A DNA stretch of 64,000 bases from Cupriavidus taiwanensis (GCF_900249755.1 NZ_LT976854.1:1464927-1528926), one strand, 5' to 3'; numbered from the stretch's first letter, positions 42,388 through 53,512 are shown. Notes: a model not told the origin generated them from the sequence alone. Made by a program: numbers and translations.

Positions 42388-43743
42388 ATGCGTCAGATCG
42401 ATGTCCACCAGCTGGCCGACACGGCCCGCTTCAACCGCTTCCACGCGCTCATCCTGTTCTGGTGCGCGCTGATCATCATCTTCGACGGCTACGACCTCGC
42501 CGTGGCCGGCATCGCGCTGCCGTCGATCATGAAGGAGATGGGCGTGACCGCCACCAGCGCCGGCTTCATGGTCAGCTCGGCGCTGTTCGGCATGATGTTC
42601 GGCGCGATCTTTCTCGGCACCGTGGCCGACCGCATCGGGCGCCGGCGCGCCATCGCCATCTGCATCGCGCTGTTCAGCGTGTTCACCGCGGCGGCGGGCC
42701 TGACCAGCGACCCCGTCAGCTTCAGCGTCACGCGTTTCCTCGCGGGGCTGGGCATCGGCGGCGTGATGCCCATCGTGGTGGCGCAGATGACCGAGTACTC
42801 GCCGCGCAAGCTGCGCGGCACGCTGGTGACGCTGATGTTCAGCGGCTACTCGGTCGGCGGCATGCTGGCCGCGCTGCTGGGCAAGGGGCTGATCGAAAGC
42901 TACGGCTGGCAGTCGGTGTTCCTGGCCGCCGGCGTGCCGGTGGTGCTGATTCCGCTGGTGCTGCGCGCGCTGCCGGAGTCGATGCCCTACCTGATCCGCA
43001 CCGGCCAGACCGATGCGCTGCAATCGGTGGTATCGCGCCTGGTGCCTTCGCATCGCGCGCAGGCCGGCGACGTGTTTGCGCTGGCCGCCGACGACAAGGC
43101 CGGCAGCGCGCCGATCCGGCGCCTGTTCCAGGACGGCCGCGGCGTCAGCACGGCGATGTTCTGGGTCGCGTTCTTCATGTGCCTGTTCATGGTGTATGCG
43201 CTCAGTTCGTGGCTGGCCAAACTGATGGCGGGCGCGGGCTACAGCCTGGGCTCGGCGCTGACCTTCGTGCTGGTGCTGAACTTCGGCGCAATGCTGGGCG
43301 CCATCGGCGGCGGATGGCTGGCCGACCGGTTGCCGATCAAGCACGTGCTGGTCGGCATGTATGCGCTGGCGGCGGTGTCGATCACGCTGCTGGGCTATCC
43401 GATGCCGACCGCCGCGCTGTTCGTCGTGGTGGGCCTGGCAGGCGCGTCCACCATCGGCACGCAGATCGTCACCTACGCCTATGCGGGCCAGTTCTATCCG
43501 ATCGCGGTGCGCGGCACCGGCATCGGCTGGGCTTCAGGCGTGGGCCGCAGCGGCGCCATCCTCGCGCCGATCGTGATCGGGGTGCTGGTGGGAATGTCGC
43601 TGCCGCTGCAGCAGAATTTCATGGCGATGGCGATACCCGCGGTGATCGCGGCGGGCGCAGTGTCGATGATCAACCACCGGAGGTCGGCATCGGCGCAGGC
43701 GGAAGTCGCGGCGCCGGTGCGGGTGGCTGTGCGGGAGGCCTGA
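42388..43743 (+). CDS. benK: Benzoate/aromatic acid:proton symporter (AAHS family MFS)
   Basis: A 451-residue, 12-helix carrier. The helix 1 motif 'FDGYDLAVAGIALPSIMKEMGV' (DGYD) and the loop 'GTVADRIGRRRA' define the aromatic acid:proton symporters such as BenK and PcaK. The start at 42388 follows CGGAGA. It is the last gene of boxD-bclA-benK and very probably imports benzoate. A closely related aromatic acid cannot be excluded. Confidence 0.9.
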   Translation: MRQIDVHQLADTARFNRFHALILFWCALIIIFDGYDLAVAGIALPSIMKEMGVTATSAGFMVSSALFGMMFGAIFLGTVADRIGRRRAIAICIALFSVFTAAAGLTSDPVSFSVTRFLAGLGIGGVMPIVVAQMTEYSPRKLRGTLVTLMFSGYSVGGMLAALLGKGLIESYGWQSVFLAAGVPVVLIPLVLRALPESMPYLIRTGQTDALQSVVSRLVPSHRAQAGDVFALAADDKAGSAPIRRLFQDGRGVSTAMFWVAFFMCLFMVYALSSWLAKLMAGAGYSLGSALTFVLVLNFGAMLGAIGGGWLADRLPIKHVLVGMYALAAVSITLLGYPMPTAALFVVVGLAGASTIGTQIVTYAYAGQFYPIAVRGTGIGWASGVGRSGAILAPIVIGVLVGMSLPLQQNFMAMAIPAVIAAGAVSMINHRRSASAQAEVAAPVRVAVREA

Positions 43744-43783
43744 GGGAACTTGCTTGCCCCATGAGTCCTCCCGCGTGCCGGTT

Positions 43784-43953
43784 GTTTTCTCCCGTCTCCC
43801 GCGCGCGGGAGAGGGATCCGAACGCTGGCCACGCCGACTTGCTATCGCTAACCGACACGTCTTTCCCGCGTAGGCGGGGACCCAGTGGCTTTGAAGCGCA
43901 AGCGCTTCTCAAAGTCGCTGGGTTCCCGCTTTCGCGGGAATGACGGTGGTCTC
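43784..43953 (-). repeat. Mosaic hairpin repeat, copy C (inverted)
   Basis: Same modules as copies A, B and D but in opposite orientation, without the leading CCCTACCCAGG module. It lies between the convergent 3' ends of the benzoate carrier and an isochorismatase-fold gene. Confidence 0.85.
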
Positions 43954-43965
43954 ACCCCAAGGCGC

Positions 43966-44643
43966 TCAACGCTGCGAGTCCAGCACCTCGTGGTTCTTCT
44001 GCACTTCCTGCGCCTTCAGATAGCTTTCGATCAGCAGCTGGTAGGCCGGGAAGATCTTGGTGTAGACCTCGGCCCATTGCTGCGCGTCCGCGCGGTTCCA
44101 GGTCTGCTGCAGTTCCGACGCCACCGCGGCGGTGTCCATCGGCACCACGCCGGCCTGGACGATGCGCGCCAGCGTGATCTCCTGCGCCATCTTGGAATAG
44201 GTGCCCGAGGCGTCGACCACCGCGAACACCTTGTAGCCGTCGGCCACCGCGCTGATCGACGGGAACGCCATGCAAACGCTGGTGATGGTGCCGGCGATGA
44301 TCAGGGTCTTCTTGCCGGTTTCACGCACGGCGTCGACAAAGTCGGGGTTGTCCCAGGCGTTGATCTCGCCCTTGCGCGCGACGTACTTGGCGTGCGGGGC
44401 GTTCTCGTGGATCTCGGGGATCAGCGGGCCGTTGGGACCTTGCGGCACCGATGCGGTGGTGATCACGGGCAGCTTGGACAGCGTCGCCATCTTGGCCAGC
44501 GCGGCGGCGCGCAGGCGCAGTTCGGGCATCGGCATGTCGCCCACGGTCTGGAATAGGCCACTCTGGTGGTCGATCAGCAGCATTGCCGTATCGGCGGGAT
44601 CGATGGCCGGACGCTTGCCGTTGAAATTGGCGGGTGTGGTCAT
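43966..44643 (-). CDS. Isochorismatase-fold cysteine hydrolase (YcaC type)
   Basis: A 225-residue cysteine hydrolase. Expected catalytic residues are Asp25 ('LLIDHQSG'), Lys91 ('ARKGEINAWDN') and Cys124 ('GTITSVCMAFPS'). It resembles YcaC and related octameric hydrolases of unknown substrate. The start at 44643 follows GGAGAACGCC. It is divergent from a LysR regulator whose start is 148 bp away, and that regulator probably controls it. A second, more divergent paralog lies at 62795. Confidence 0.88.
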   Translation of the reverse strand: MTTPANFNGKRPAIDPADTAMLLIDHQSGLFQTVGDMPMPELRLRAAALAKMATLSKLPVITTASVPQGPNGPLIPEIHENAPHAKYVARKGEINAWDNPDFVDAVRETGKKTLIIAGTITSVCMAFPSISAVADGYKVFAVVDASGTYSKMAQEITLARIVQAGVVPMDTAAVASELQQTWNRADAQQWAEVYTKIFPAYQLLIESYLKAQEVQKNHEVLDSQR

Positions 44644-44791
44644 TTGGCGTTCTCCTATGCAGTTGGCAAAACCGGCGGACCGGACCATCCGGAACCGACC
44701 GTGTTGCGAAAGCATAGGACTTGGCAAATGTGCCCGGTAGACCGGAAAATCTGCCTTCAGCGTCCTACTGGCAGGACGACAGGAGCCGCCT

Positions 44792-45700
44792 TTGCATCCG
44801 GACCTCAATGACCTGTATTACTTCGCGCAGGTGGTCGACCACCAGGGCTTTGCCCCGGCCGGCCGCGTGCTTGGCATCCCCAAGTCCAAGCTGAGCCGGC
44901 GCGTGGCCCTGCTGGAGGAGCGCCTGGGCGTGCGCCTGATCCAGCGCTCGACGCGGCGCTTCTCGGTGACGGAACTGGGGCAGACCTATTACGCCCACTG
45001 CAAGGCCATGCTGGTCGAGGCCGAGGCCGCCGAGAGCGCGATCGAGCAAAGCCGTGCCGAGCCCAGCGGCCTGGTGCGCATGACCTGTCCGGTGGCGCTG
45101 CTGCATGCGCGCGTGGGCGAGATGGTGGCCGACTTCATGGCCGCCAACCCCAAGGTCATCGTGCACCTGGAGGCCACCAACCGGCGCGTCGACGTGGTGG
45201 CCGAGGGCATCGACCTGGCCGTGCGCGTACGCGTGCCGCCGCTGGAGGACAGCGACCTGGTAATGCGGGTGCTGTCCCAGCGCGCCTGGAGCTTCGTGGC
45301 CAGCCCGGCGCTGCTTGCGGCCCACGGACCGCTGCAGGCGCCGGCCGACCTGAACGCACTGCCCACGCTGGACCTGGGCCCACCGCGGCCGTCGCATACG
45401 TGGTCGCTGTACGGACCGGGCGGCGCCAGCGCCGACCTGCACCACAAGCCGCGCCTGGTCACCGACGACATGATCATGCTGCGCACCGCGGCGGTGGCCG
45501 GCGCCGGCATCGTGCAGCTGCCGGTGATGATGATGACCGACGAGCTGCGCGATGGCCGCCTGGTCAGGGTGCTGCCGGAATGGTCGGTCAAGGGCGGCGT
45601 CATTCACGTCGTGTTCCCCTCGCGGCGCGGGCTGCTGCCGTCGGTGCGCGAGCTGATCGATTTCCTGTCGCAGCGCTTCGCGCAGATCGAGGAATCCTGA
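44792..45700 (+). CDS. LysR-family transcriptional regulator
   Basis: A 302-residue LysR protein: N-terminal winged helix ('LNDLYYFAQVVDHQGFAPAGRVLGIPKSKLSRRVALLEERL'), then a periplasmic-binding-like effector domain. The start is TTG at 44792 with AGGAG 8 bases upstream; the resulting 'HPDLNDLYYF' matches the usual beginning. It is divergent from the isochorismatase-fold gene and most likely regulates it. A strong hairpin follows the stop codon. Confidence 0.88.
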   Translation: MHPDLNDLYYFAQVVDHQGFAPAGRVLGIPKSKLSRRVALLEERLGVRLIQRSTRRFSVTELGQTYYAHCKAMLVEAEAAESAIEQSRAEPSGLVRMTCPVALLHARVGEMVADFMAANPKVIVHLEATNRRVDVVAEGIDLAVRVRVPPLEDSDLVMRVLSQRAWSFVASPALLAAHGPLQAPADLNALPTLDLGPPRPSHTWSLYGPGGASADLHHKPRLVTDDMIMLRTAAVAGAGIVQLPVMMMTDELRDGRLVRVLPEWSVKGGVIHVVFPSRRGLLPSVRELIDFLSQRFAQIEES

Positions 45701-45701
45701 G

Positions 45702-45741
45702 CCCGCGTGACCGGCGCCACGGGCAGCGCCGGTCACGCGGG
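45702..45741 (+). terminator. 16-bp perfect stem after the LysR gene
   Basis: CCCGCGTGACCGGCGC and GCGCCGGTCACGCGGG pair completely around an 8-nt loop, immediately after the stop codon. No long T-run follows on the plus strand, so it may act as a strong mRNA-end structure rather than a classical intrinsic terminator. Confidence 0.6.
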
Positions 45742-46170
45742 CAGGTTTGGCCCGGAAGTGGTATCATCCGGGATCCTATGTGCAGACCAGACCGGCAACG
45801 CCCGACTGCTGCGCATCTGCCGCAGTCCTCTGTCCACTGGAAGCACTTCAGCAGCGGCATATCAGGCGCAAACCCGGGCCGATCCATCGGTACCCTGTGC
45901 GTCTTCGGGCCGGACGGCCCATCACCCTTTTCCGACCGGCGGCTGGTCCGCTCCGCAACGATCACCCGTACCGCTGCACTCCTGCACTCTGGTACGCCGG
46001 CGTATCGGCTTGCGCAGGCATGGTCCCCTTCACGCCAGATGCAACGCCCGTGCGATCGCGCGGGCCAGATCCTGGCACACCGCAACGGCTGACGGCCGCC
46101 ACCGCGCCCCGCGACATCGGCATGCCGATGCCCCGCGCCGCCACGGCCGCGCCCATGAACAGGCAACACA
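45742..46170. other. Intergenic region upstream of small-protein genes
   Basis: About 430 bp with no persuasive gene. Open frames on the plus strand continue into infA only because the composition is G+C-rich. It presumably holds a promoter for the gene at 46171. Confidence 0.4.
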
Positions 46171-46404
46171 TTGAATCGAGTCAACCCTATCCATCACAGC
46201 CCTTATACCGTTTCCGTCTACCCGATCCAGCAGGAACCCGGCCTCTGGTTCGCGACCTACATGATTGCGGAATACCGCAATGGCGCCGAACGCATCGTCG
46301 CCAACGTGGCCATGCGCCACGACACCCACCGCTCCGAAGCGCGCGCCAGGCAGGCTGCCCGCCGCGCGGGCGAACATGCCGCATCCCGGCTGCGCCAGCA
46401 GTAA
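46171..46404 (+). CDS. Uncharacterised small basic protein (77 residues)
   Basis: The likely start is a TTG at 46171; the next ATG is 30 codons in. The product has 'YTVSVYPIQQEPGLWFATYMIAE' in the first half and an Arg/Ala-rich C-terminal helix. The mix of a 'Y-x-V/L-Y-P' strand and a closing helix recalls the two paralogous small proteins at 47612 and 48004, though similarity is weak. No family is recognised. It lies 89 bp before infA on the same strand. Confidence 0.55.
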   Translation: MNRVNPIHHSPYTVSVYPIQQEPGLWFATYMIAEYRNGAERIVANVAMRHDTHRSEARARQAARRAGEHAASRLRQQ

Positions 46405-46493
46405 GCCGCAGGCCTTATCCCCCGGTCCGCCGTCAACGGCTGGCCACCACCACAGCACGCGCGCAAGCCGCGCGGCTACAGCAAGGAGCCTCC

Positions 46494-46715
46494 TTGGCAA
46501 AAGAAGAACTGGTCGAATTTGGCGGCAAGGTATCGGAAGTGCTGCCTGACAACCGCTTTCGCGTGATCCTGGAAAACGGTTTCGAAGTCTGGGCGTATTC
46601 GTCCGGGCGGCTGAAGAAGAACCGCATCCGCGTGCTCGCGGGCGATCGCGTCACGCTGGAGATGTCGCCCTACGACCTGACCAAGGGACGCATCAACTAC
46701 CGGCACAAGTCGTAG
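46494..46715 (+). CDS. infA: Translation initiation factor IF-1
   Basis: A 73-residue S1/OB-fold protein. The whole sequence from 'AKEELVEFGGKVSEVLPDNRF' to 'SPYDLTKGRINYRHKS' is IF-1, which binds the ribosomal A site during initiation. The start is a TTG with AAGGAG 5-6 bases before it. It stands outside the ribosomal protein operon, among small uncharacterised genes. Beta-proteobacteria often have more than one infA, so this is probably an extra copy. Confidence 0.93.
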   Translation: MAKEELVEFGGKVSEVLPDNRFRVILENGFEVWAYSSGRLKKNRIRVLAGDRVTLEMSPYDLTKGRINYRHKS

Positions 46716-46799
46716 CCTGACGCGCCCTTCGCCATGGCATGCGCCGCCGCGCGCGTGCCATCCCCTAACCCCTTATCCCTCAATCAAGGAGAACCGATC

Positions 46800-47054
46800 A
46801 TGTCCGTCATCGAAGAATGGGAAGCCCTGCATCTGACGCCGGAAGGCTGGCAAGCGGGAAGCTACCGGCACGCGCCGTGGCAGGCCGTGGAAGTCGCGCC
46901 GCCGGCAGCGGGCGTGCTGACCGTCAGGCGCCACGTGACGGCGACCTATTGCGGGCCGTCGCGCGCGGTCGAAGACCGCACCCCGGAAATCACCGACATG
47001 GCGCTGATCGAAGCGCTGCTGGAGCGCCACGGCGACCCGGTGTTCCGGATCTGA
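46800..47054 (+). CDS. Uncharacterised 84-residue protein
   Basis: The ATG at 46800 is preceded by AAGGAG with good spacing. The product begins MSVIEEWEALHLTPEGW, is rich in Trp and Pro in its first half, and ends in 'ALIEALLERHGDPVFRI'. It has no membrane segment or known motif. Strand, spacing (84 bp after infA) and ribosome-binding site support a real gene; the role is unknown. Confidence 0.7.
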   Translation: MSVIEEWEALHLTPEGWQAGSYRHAPWQAVEVAPPAAGVLTVRRHVTATYCGPSRAVEDRTPEITDMALIEALLERHGDPVFRI

Positions 47055-47132
47055 TTCCTGGAGCGCAAGGCGCGGCGCGCGTGCGCGCCAGTGCCAGAGC
47101 TTTACCGCTGACAGCGCCGGCGTGCCGGCACC

Positions 47133-47507
47133 TCAGCCAAGCACGCGCACATGCGGCCGGACCGTCCTGAGTCCGGCGCCGACCGTGCGCAAATCGCCGT
47201 CCCACGGGGCGGCGGCCAGGTCCAGCACGTAGTCGCCCTCGCGCGCCTTGTCGTGCAGCTGGTCGCGCACCACCTGGCCGATGGCCAGGCGGCACAGCGC
47301 CTCGCCACTGTCGGCAAGCTCGCCGCGCAATGCGGCAGGGTCGGTCAGCACGCCGAACGAACGCCGCCCCACGCCCACGAAGCTGGTGAACAGCACGCCG
47401 GTGGGACGCTCCGCATCGATAAAGCAGATGGCCACGTGATAGGTGATGCCCTTGCCCTCGCCGGGCAAGGTACACAGAAAACCGGATGATCCCGTACGCA
47501 TGTCCAT
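47133..47507 (-). CDS. Uncharacterised 124-residue protein
   Basis: The ATG at 47507 has AAGGAG upstream. The product begins MDMRTGSSGFLCTLPGEGKG, contains 'AICFIDAERPTGVLFTSFVGVGRRSFGVLTD' and 'GEALCRLAIGQVVRDQL', and lacks membrane segments. The central strand and following 'RRSFGVL' are slightly reminiscent of the paralogs upstream on this strand. No family is recognised. It is the third of three small minus-strand genes. Confidence 0.65.
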   Translation of the reverse strand: MDMRTGSSGFLCTLPGEGKGITYHVAICFIDAERPTGVLFTSFVGVGRRSFGVLTDPAALRGELADSGEALCRLAIGQVVRDQLHDKAREGDYVLDLAAAPWDGDLRTVGAGLRTVRPHVRVLG

Positions 47508-47611
47508 GAACGGACTCCTTGCAGTCTGACGGATAACGCCGCGCGCCTCCGGTTGCGCAACGCGCCGGATGGGCCCGGCACGCTGCAAGCAACGAAGCCC
47601 TATAGCGACAC

Positions 47612-47938
47612 CTACAGCGACGCCACCGATTCGCCGGCGACCAGCCCGTTGATGATGTCTTCGCCGAACTGCAGCGCGCCGCGGCGCGCCGAGCCGATGT
47701 TCTCCCAGCGCGACTGGCCCACGGGGAACACGCGCGCATGGTCTTCGCCGGGGCGATAGCCTTCGCGGCAGATCACGATGGAAGCCAGGAAACTGGTGTC
47801 GGGCCTGGTGCGGGGCCAGGCCTGCTCGGGCCGGTGGCGGTAAACCAGGGGGTAAAGGTCAAAACCCTTGTAGCTGGCAAAGGGCGTGCTGCCGGGAACA
47901 TTGTTGCCGGGACTGCGGCTGGGACTGCTGTCGCTCAC
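47612..47938 (-). CDS. Uncharacterised small protein, paralog of 48004
   Basis: About 108 residues. The core 'SYKGFDLYPLVYRH' and 'VICREGYRPGEDHARVFPV...WENIGSARRGALQFGEDIINGLVAGESVASL' matches the protein encoded just upstream, so the two arose by tandem duplication. The start is set at GTG 47938 with GGAG 7-8 bases upstream; an ATG at 47956 is in frame. It looks like a compact alpha/beta protein without cofactor motifs. Function unknown. Confidence 0.7.
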   Translation of the reverse strand: MSDSSPSRSPGNNVPGSTPFASYKGFDLYPLVYRHRPEQAWPRTRPDTSFLASIVICREGYRPGEDHARVFPVGQSRWENIGSARRGALQFGEDIINGLVAGESVASL

Positions 47939-48003
47939 GACGGCTCCATGCGGCATCGTGCCGCGTTGATGGGAAGAAATGCAGGACCGGCGCCGGGCCT
48001 GGC

Positions 48004-48303
48004 TCAGGACGCCGGCATGGCCGACGATGCTACCGAGAGCCCCGGCACCGCGCCGTTGATGATGGCCTCGGCATAGCGCAGCGCACCACGGCGTGCGCCG
48101 CCGACGTTATCCCACGGCGTGGCTTCCAGGCGGAACGTGCGCGCCTGCGCGCCTTCGGGCGACTCGCCTTCGACGCAGATCACCACCGCCGCATCGAACG
48201 AGCGATCGGGCCGCGGCTCCGGCCATACGCGCGTGATGGCGTGCTTGTACACCAGGGGGTAGAGGTCATACCCCTTGTATGTCGCAGCGGGATAGATATC
48301 CAT
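48004..48303 (-). CDS. Uncharacterised small protein, paralog of 47612
   Basis: 99 residues with 'TYKGYDLYPLVYKH' near the start and 'AAVVICVEGESPEGAQARTFRL', 'WDNVGGARRGALRYAEAIING' following. GGAGG precedes the ATG. It is about half identical to its neighbour at 47612 by eye. The conserved Y-K-G-[YF]-D-L-Y-P-L-V-Y block suggests a defined small domain, but I do not know its name. A terminator-like hairpin separates it from the cold-shock gene upstream. Confidence 0.75.
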   Translation of the reverse strand: MDIYPAATYKGYDLYPLVYKHAITRVWPEPRPDRSFDAAVVICVEGESPEGAQARTFRLEATPWDNVGGARRGALRYAEAIINGAVPGLSVASSAMPAS

Positions 48304-48410
48304 GGCAGCCTCCGGCGCAATCGTGGTGTTGCCCCCACTCTACGCCTGTTGCCCGCTGCGCAGTGGCTTTATTTCGCCAGCGGCCGTCATCATGCCGGCC
48401 ACAATAAAAA

Positions 48411-48437
48411 AGCTCCGCCAAGGCGGAGCTCTTTTTT
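48411..48437 (-). terminator. Intrinsic terminator after the cold-shock gene
   Basis: AGCTCCGCC-AA-GGCGGAGCT with an A-run on the left and a run of six T on the right. It can terminate in both directions and ends the cold-shock transcript. Confidence 0.9.
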
Positions 48438-48482
48438 ATCAAACTGGCGCTGGGGCGCTCAGCTTAATGGGGTCGGTGCAAT

Positions 48483-48686
48483 TCAGATCGGCTCGATCTT
48501 GGTTGCGGCCGGGCCCTTCTGGCCGACGCCGGCCACATAACGCACCTTCTGGCCTTCAGCCAGCGACTTGAAGCCGTTGCCCTGAATTTCGGAGAAGTGT
48601 GCGAACAGGTCGTTGCCGCCTGCATCCGGGGTAATGAAGCCAAAACCCTTCGAATCGTTGAACCACTTGACGGTACCGGTTTCCAT
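48483..48686 (-). CDS. Cold-shock domain protein (CspA family)
   Basis: A 67-residue single cold-shock domain that binds single-stranded RNA/DNA. RNP1 is 'KGFGFI' and RNP2 is 'LFAHFS'; the beginning 'METGTVKWFNDSKGFGF' is standard. The 282-bp upstream gap allows the long leader typical of csp mRNAs. A strong terminator follows. Confidence 0.95.
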   Translation of the reverse strand: METGTVKWFNDSKGFGFITPDAGGNDLFAHFSEIQGNGFKSLAEGQKVRYVAGVGQKGPAATKIEPI

Positions 48687-48968
48687 GTTGGATTCCTTAA
48701 TAATTGTTTCTCGGCCGACAAAAGCGTCGGCAAGGCATGACGATCAAGGAAGTAACTTGGAGAAAAAGTGGCGCCGTGTGGGCAAGCACCTGGACTTCGA
48801 GATTGCTGCTTGATTGATCCTGCATCCACCCTTATACAGGTCACCCCCTGCCATGTCAACGAACTTCGCCGAATCCGTCCAGAATCGCGGACAAAGTGCG
48901 GGTTGAGGGTCTTGCCGTCCCGCAGGCGGCATGCATGCTACAGTGGCCCATCGAACGGAACACCACGG

Positions 48969-49196
48969 ATGACACTCTGCACTGCCTGCCAGGCCATTGA
49001 ACGCCATGTGCGCGGCGCCCCCGGGCATGCCGCGCTGCGCATCACCGACACCCGCCGCATCAAGCCGCCGCGTTCGGCGGCCGTCACCATCAGCAGCTTC
49101 GTCTGCCAGGATTGCGGCGCGCTGTGGACCTACCGCGACCAGAAGAGCGGACCCGAGCAAGGGTGGGACCTGCCTGCGCCGACGCCGCAGCAATAG
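48969..49196 (+). CDS. Small zinc-ribbon-like protein (75 residues)
   Basis: Two C-x2-C pairs, 'CTAC' at residues 4-7 and 'CQDC' around residue 46-49, frame a basic segment and suggest a zinc ribbon. 'CGALWTYRDQKSGPEQGWDL' after the second pair resembles the short ribbon proteins of Burkholderiales. The ribosome-binding site is weak. It is divergent from the cold-shock gene and convergent with icd. Confidence 0.65.
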   Translation: MTLCTACQAIERHVRGAPGHAALRITDTRRIKPPRSAAVTISSFVCQDCGALWTYRDQKSGPEQGWDLPAPTPQQ

Positions 49197-49220
49197 GCGC
49201 ACCCGCGGCGCAAACAAAAA

Positions 49221-49242
49221 ACCCCGGACCAGGGCCCGGGGT
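49221..49242 (-). terminator. Terminator between zinc-ribbon gene and icd
   Basis: ACCCCGG and CCGGGGT pair around an 8-nt loop. On the minus strand a T-run follows the stem (complement of CAAACAAAAA), so it ends icd transcription. Confidence 0.75.
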
Positions 49243-49280
49243 CTTGCTCACGGCCGGCCCGCAACGCGGGCCGAAGGCGC

Positions 49281-51518
<2,238 letters not shown>

Positions 51519-51970
51519 TGCTTCTCTCAGATCCTCTATCGGTGGGTGGGACTTCTGCCTGCCGGGTCACGGTCAGGGCAACAAACTAGGCGAAAAGTAG
51601 AATTTTGCCTCAGTTTGCTTTCAGGAATCTGAAAACCACCGCATTGGGGCGGCAATCGGGCAGAAATTTGGGTTGGAGACTGGCTTGCGCGGCCAGATGG
51701 CATTCTTTGCACCTCAACGGTGCCTGGCCGGCGGATCACGCAGTTGTCAAACCCGGCACTGACAATGTCGGCCTTTGTTCACTCGAAGGAGTTTTTTGAA
51801 GGCGCGGTGCAACGTATTTCCCGCGAAAGCGGGAACCCAGCGACTTTGAGAAGCGCTTGCGCTTCAAAGACACTGGGTCCCCGCCTACGCGGGGACGACG
51901 TGTCGGTTACTGGAGCAAGGCGGCAGGGCCAGCGTGCGGGCTACTCGGGGAGAAAACAAGCGGCTTACGA
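51519..51970. other. Intergenic region between icd and chemoreceptor gene
   Basis: The first 290 bp should contain the icd promoter and are A+T-rich near 51590-51660, without a clear consensus pair. The rest is repeat copy D. No gene is apparent. Confidence 0.45.
51815..51959 (+). repeat. Mosaic hairpin repeat, copy D
   Basis: Same orientation as copies A and B. It starts within the CCCGCGAAAGCGGG hairpin, lacks the leader module and the final CTCTCCCGC stem, and ends GGGGAGAAAAC, so it is a shorter form. It lies 12 bp before the end of the chemoreceptor gene. Confidence 0.83.
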
Positions 51971-53512
51971 TCAAGCCGCCAGCCTGAACGTCGCGACCGC
52001 CTCCTTCAGCCGCTGCGCCTGCTCCTCCAGCGACCCTGCCGCCGCGGCGGCCTCTTCCACCAGCGCCGCGTTCTGCTGCGTCACCGTGTCCATCTGCGTC
52101 ACCGCCTGGTTCACCTGCTCGATGCCCGCGCTCTGCTCGGCCGACGCCGCGCTGATCTCGCCCATGATGTCGGTCACGCGCTTGACCGCCGCGACGATCT
52201 CTTCCATGGTCTGGCCCGACTGCGTCACCAGCATGGAGCCCTTCTCGACGCGGGCCACCGAATCGCCGATCAGCGCCTTGATCTCCTTGGCCGCGGTCGC
52301 GCTGCGCTGCGCCAGGGTGCGCACCTCGCCCGCCACCACCGCAAAGCCGCGGCCCTGCTCGCCGGCACGCGCGGCTTCCACCGCCGCATTCAGCGCCAGG
52401 ATATTGGTCTGGAACGCAATGCCCTCGATCACGGCGATGATGTCGACCACCTTCTTCGATGCGCCGTTGATCTCTTCCATGGTCTCGGCCACCTTGCCCG
52501 CGACCGCGCCGCCCTGCTCGGCGATATCCGAGGCGTTGACCGCGAGCGTGCTGGCCTGGCGCGCGTTGTCGGCGTTCTGGCGCACGATGCTGGTCAGTTC
52601 CTCCATGCTGGCCGCGGTCTGCTGCAGCGACGAGGCCTGCTCCTCGGTGCGCTGCGACAGGTCGGTGTTGCCGGCCGCGATCTGGCTGGTGCCCGACACG
52701 ATGGATTCGGTGCCGGCGCGCACCTGGCGCACGATGCGCAGGATATTGGCGTTCATGTCCGCCAGCGCCTGCAGCAGCTGGCCGGTTTCGTCGCGGCTGT
52801 CGACCTCGATGCGGCTGGTCAGGTCGCCCGACGCCACGGTGCGCGCCACCGCCACGGCGCGATGCAGCGGACGCGTGATGCCGATGGTCAGCCACACCGA
52901 AAAGGCAACGCCGATCCCCAGCACCACGACGCCCAGCCCGATCAGGCTGTTGCGCGCATTGACGTAGATGCCGTTGATCTCGCGCGCGGTGTCGTCGATG
53001 CTGGCGCGCTGGATGTCGAGCAGCTTCTGGATCTCGGCCAGGTAGGCGTCGCCGGCCGGCACGAACTCTTGCTCCAGCACCTGGTTGGCCTCTTCGGTCA
53101 GGCCTTCCTGCTTCAGCTTCGTGATCTTGTCGCGGCCGTTGTTGTACGGGTCGCGCACGCTCAGGATCTTCTGGAACGCGGCCTTTTCCTGCTCGGAGGT
53201 CAGCATCGGCTGCAGCTTGTCGCGCAGCTGCGCAATGCCTTCGATCGATGCCTTGGTCTCCGCGGCAAAGAACTGGCCCAGCGACGGGTCCGCGCTGCGC
53301 GCCACCGCCGTGGTGCGGCGCACGCTGGTATGCATGAGGCGGTACCAGTCGCTGACCAGCCGCTCCTTGGTCAGCGGCTGCTGCATCATCGCGTGCGTGC
53401 GCTCGGCCACCTGCTGCAGGCGCAGCATGCCCAGGCCCGTCATCAGCGCCGCCAGCAGCAATACCACCCCAAAACCGATGCCGAGGCGAACCCCGATACC
53501 TAGATTCTTCAT
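51971..53512 (-). CDS. Methyl-accepting chemotaxis protein
   Basis: A 513-residue chemoreceptor. Transmembrane helix 1 is at residues ~8-30, a periplasmic four-helix-bundle sensor follows to ~190, then helix 2 and a HAMP domain. The cytoplasmic hairpin tip is 'EGIAFQTNILALNAAVEAARAGEQGRGFAVVAGEVR', the most conserved part of all such proteins. It signals through CheW/CheA to the flagellar motor. The start at 53512 (MKNLGIGVRLGIG) fits the family; ATGs at 53539 and 53566 are in frame. The ligand is unknown. Confidence 0.93.
   Translation of the reverse strand: MKNLGIGVRLGIGFGVVLLLAALMTGLGMLRLQQVAERTHAMMQQPLTKERLVSDWYRLMHTSVRRTTAVARSADPSLGQFFAAETKASIEGIAQLRDKLQPMLTSEQEKAAFQKILSVRDPYNNGRDKITKLKQEGLTEEANQVLEQEFVPAGDAYLAEIQKLLDIQRASIDDTAREINGIYVNARNSLIGLGVVVLGIGVAFSVWLTIGITRPLHRAVAVARTVASGDLTSRIEVDSRDETGQLLQALADMNANILRIVRQVRAGTESIVSGTSQIAAGNTDLSQRTEEQASSLQQTAASMEELTSIVRQNADNARQASTLAVNASDIAEQGGAVAGKVAETMEEINGASKKVVDIIAVIEGIAFQTNILALNAAVEAARAGEQGRGFAVVAGEVRTLAQRSATAAKEIKALIGDSVARVEKGSMLVTQSGQTMEEIVAAVKRVTDIMGEISAASAEQSAGIEQVNQAVTQMDTVTQQNAALVEEAAAAAGSLEEQAQRLKEAVATFRLAA

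Noticed and set aside
45747..46715. 322-residue protein containing IF-1 at its end
   Set aside because: Only the last 73 residues are conserved, and a ribosome-binding site precedes the TTG at 46494. The upstream part is chance open frame.
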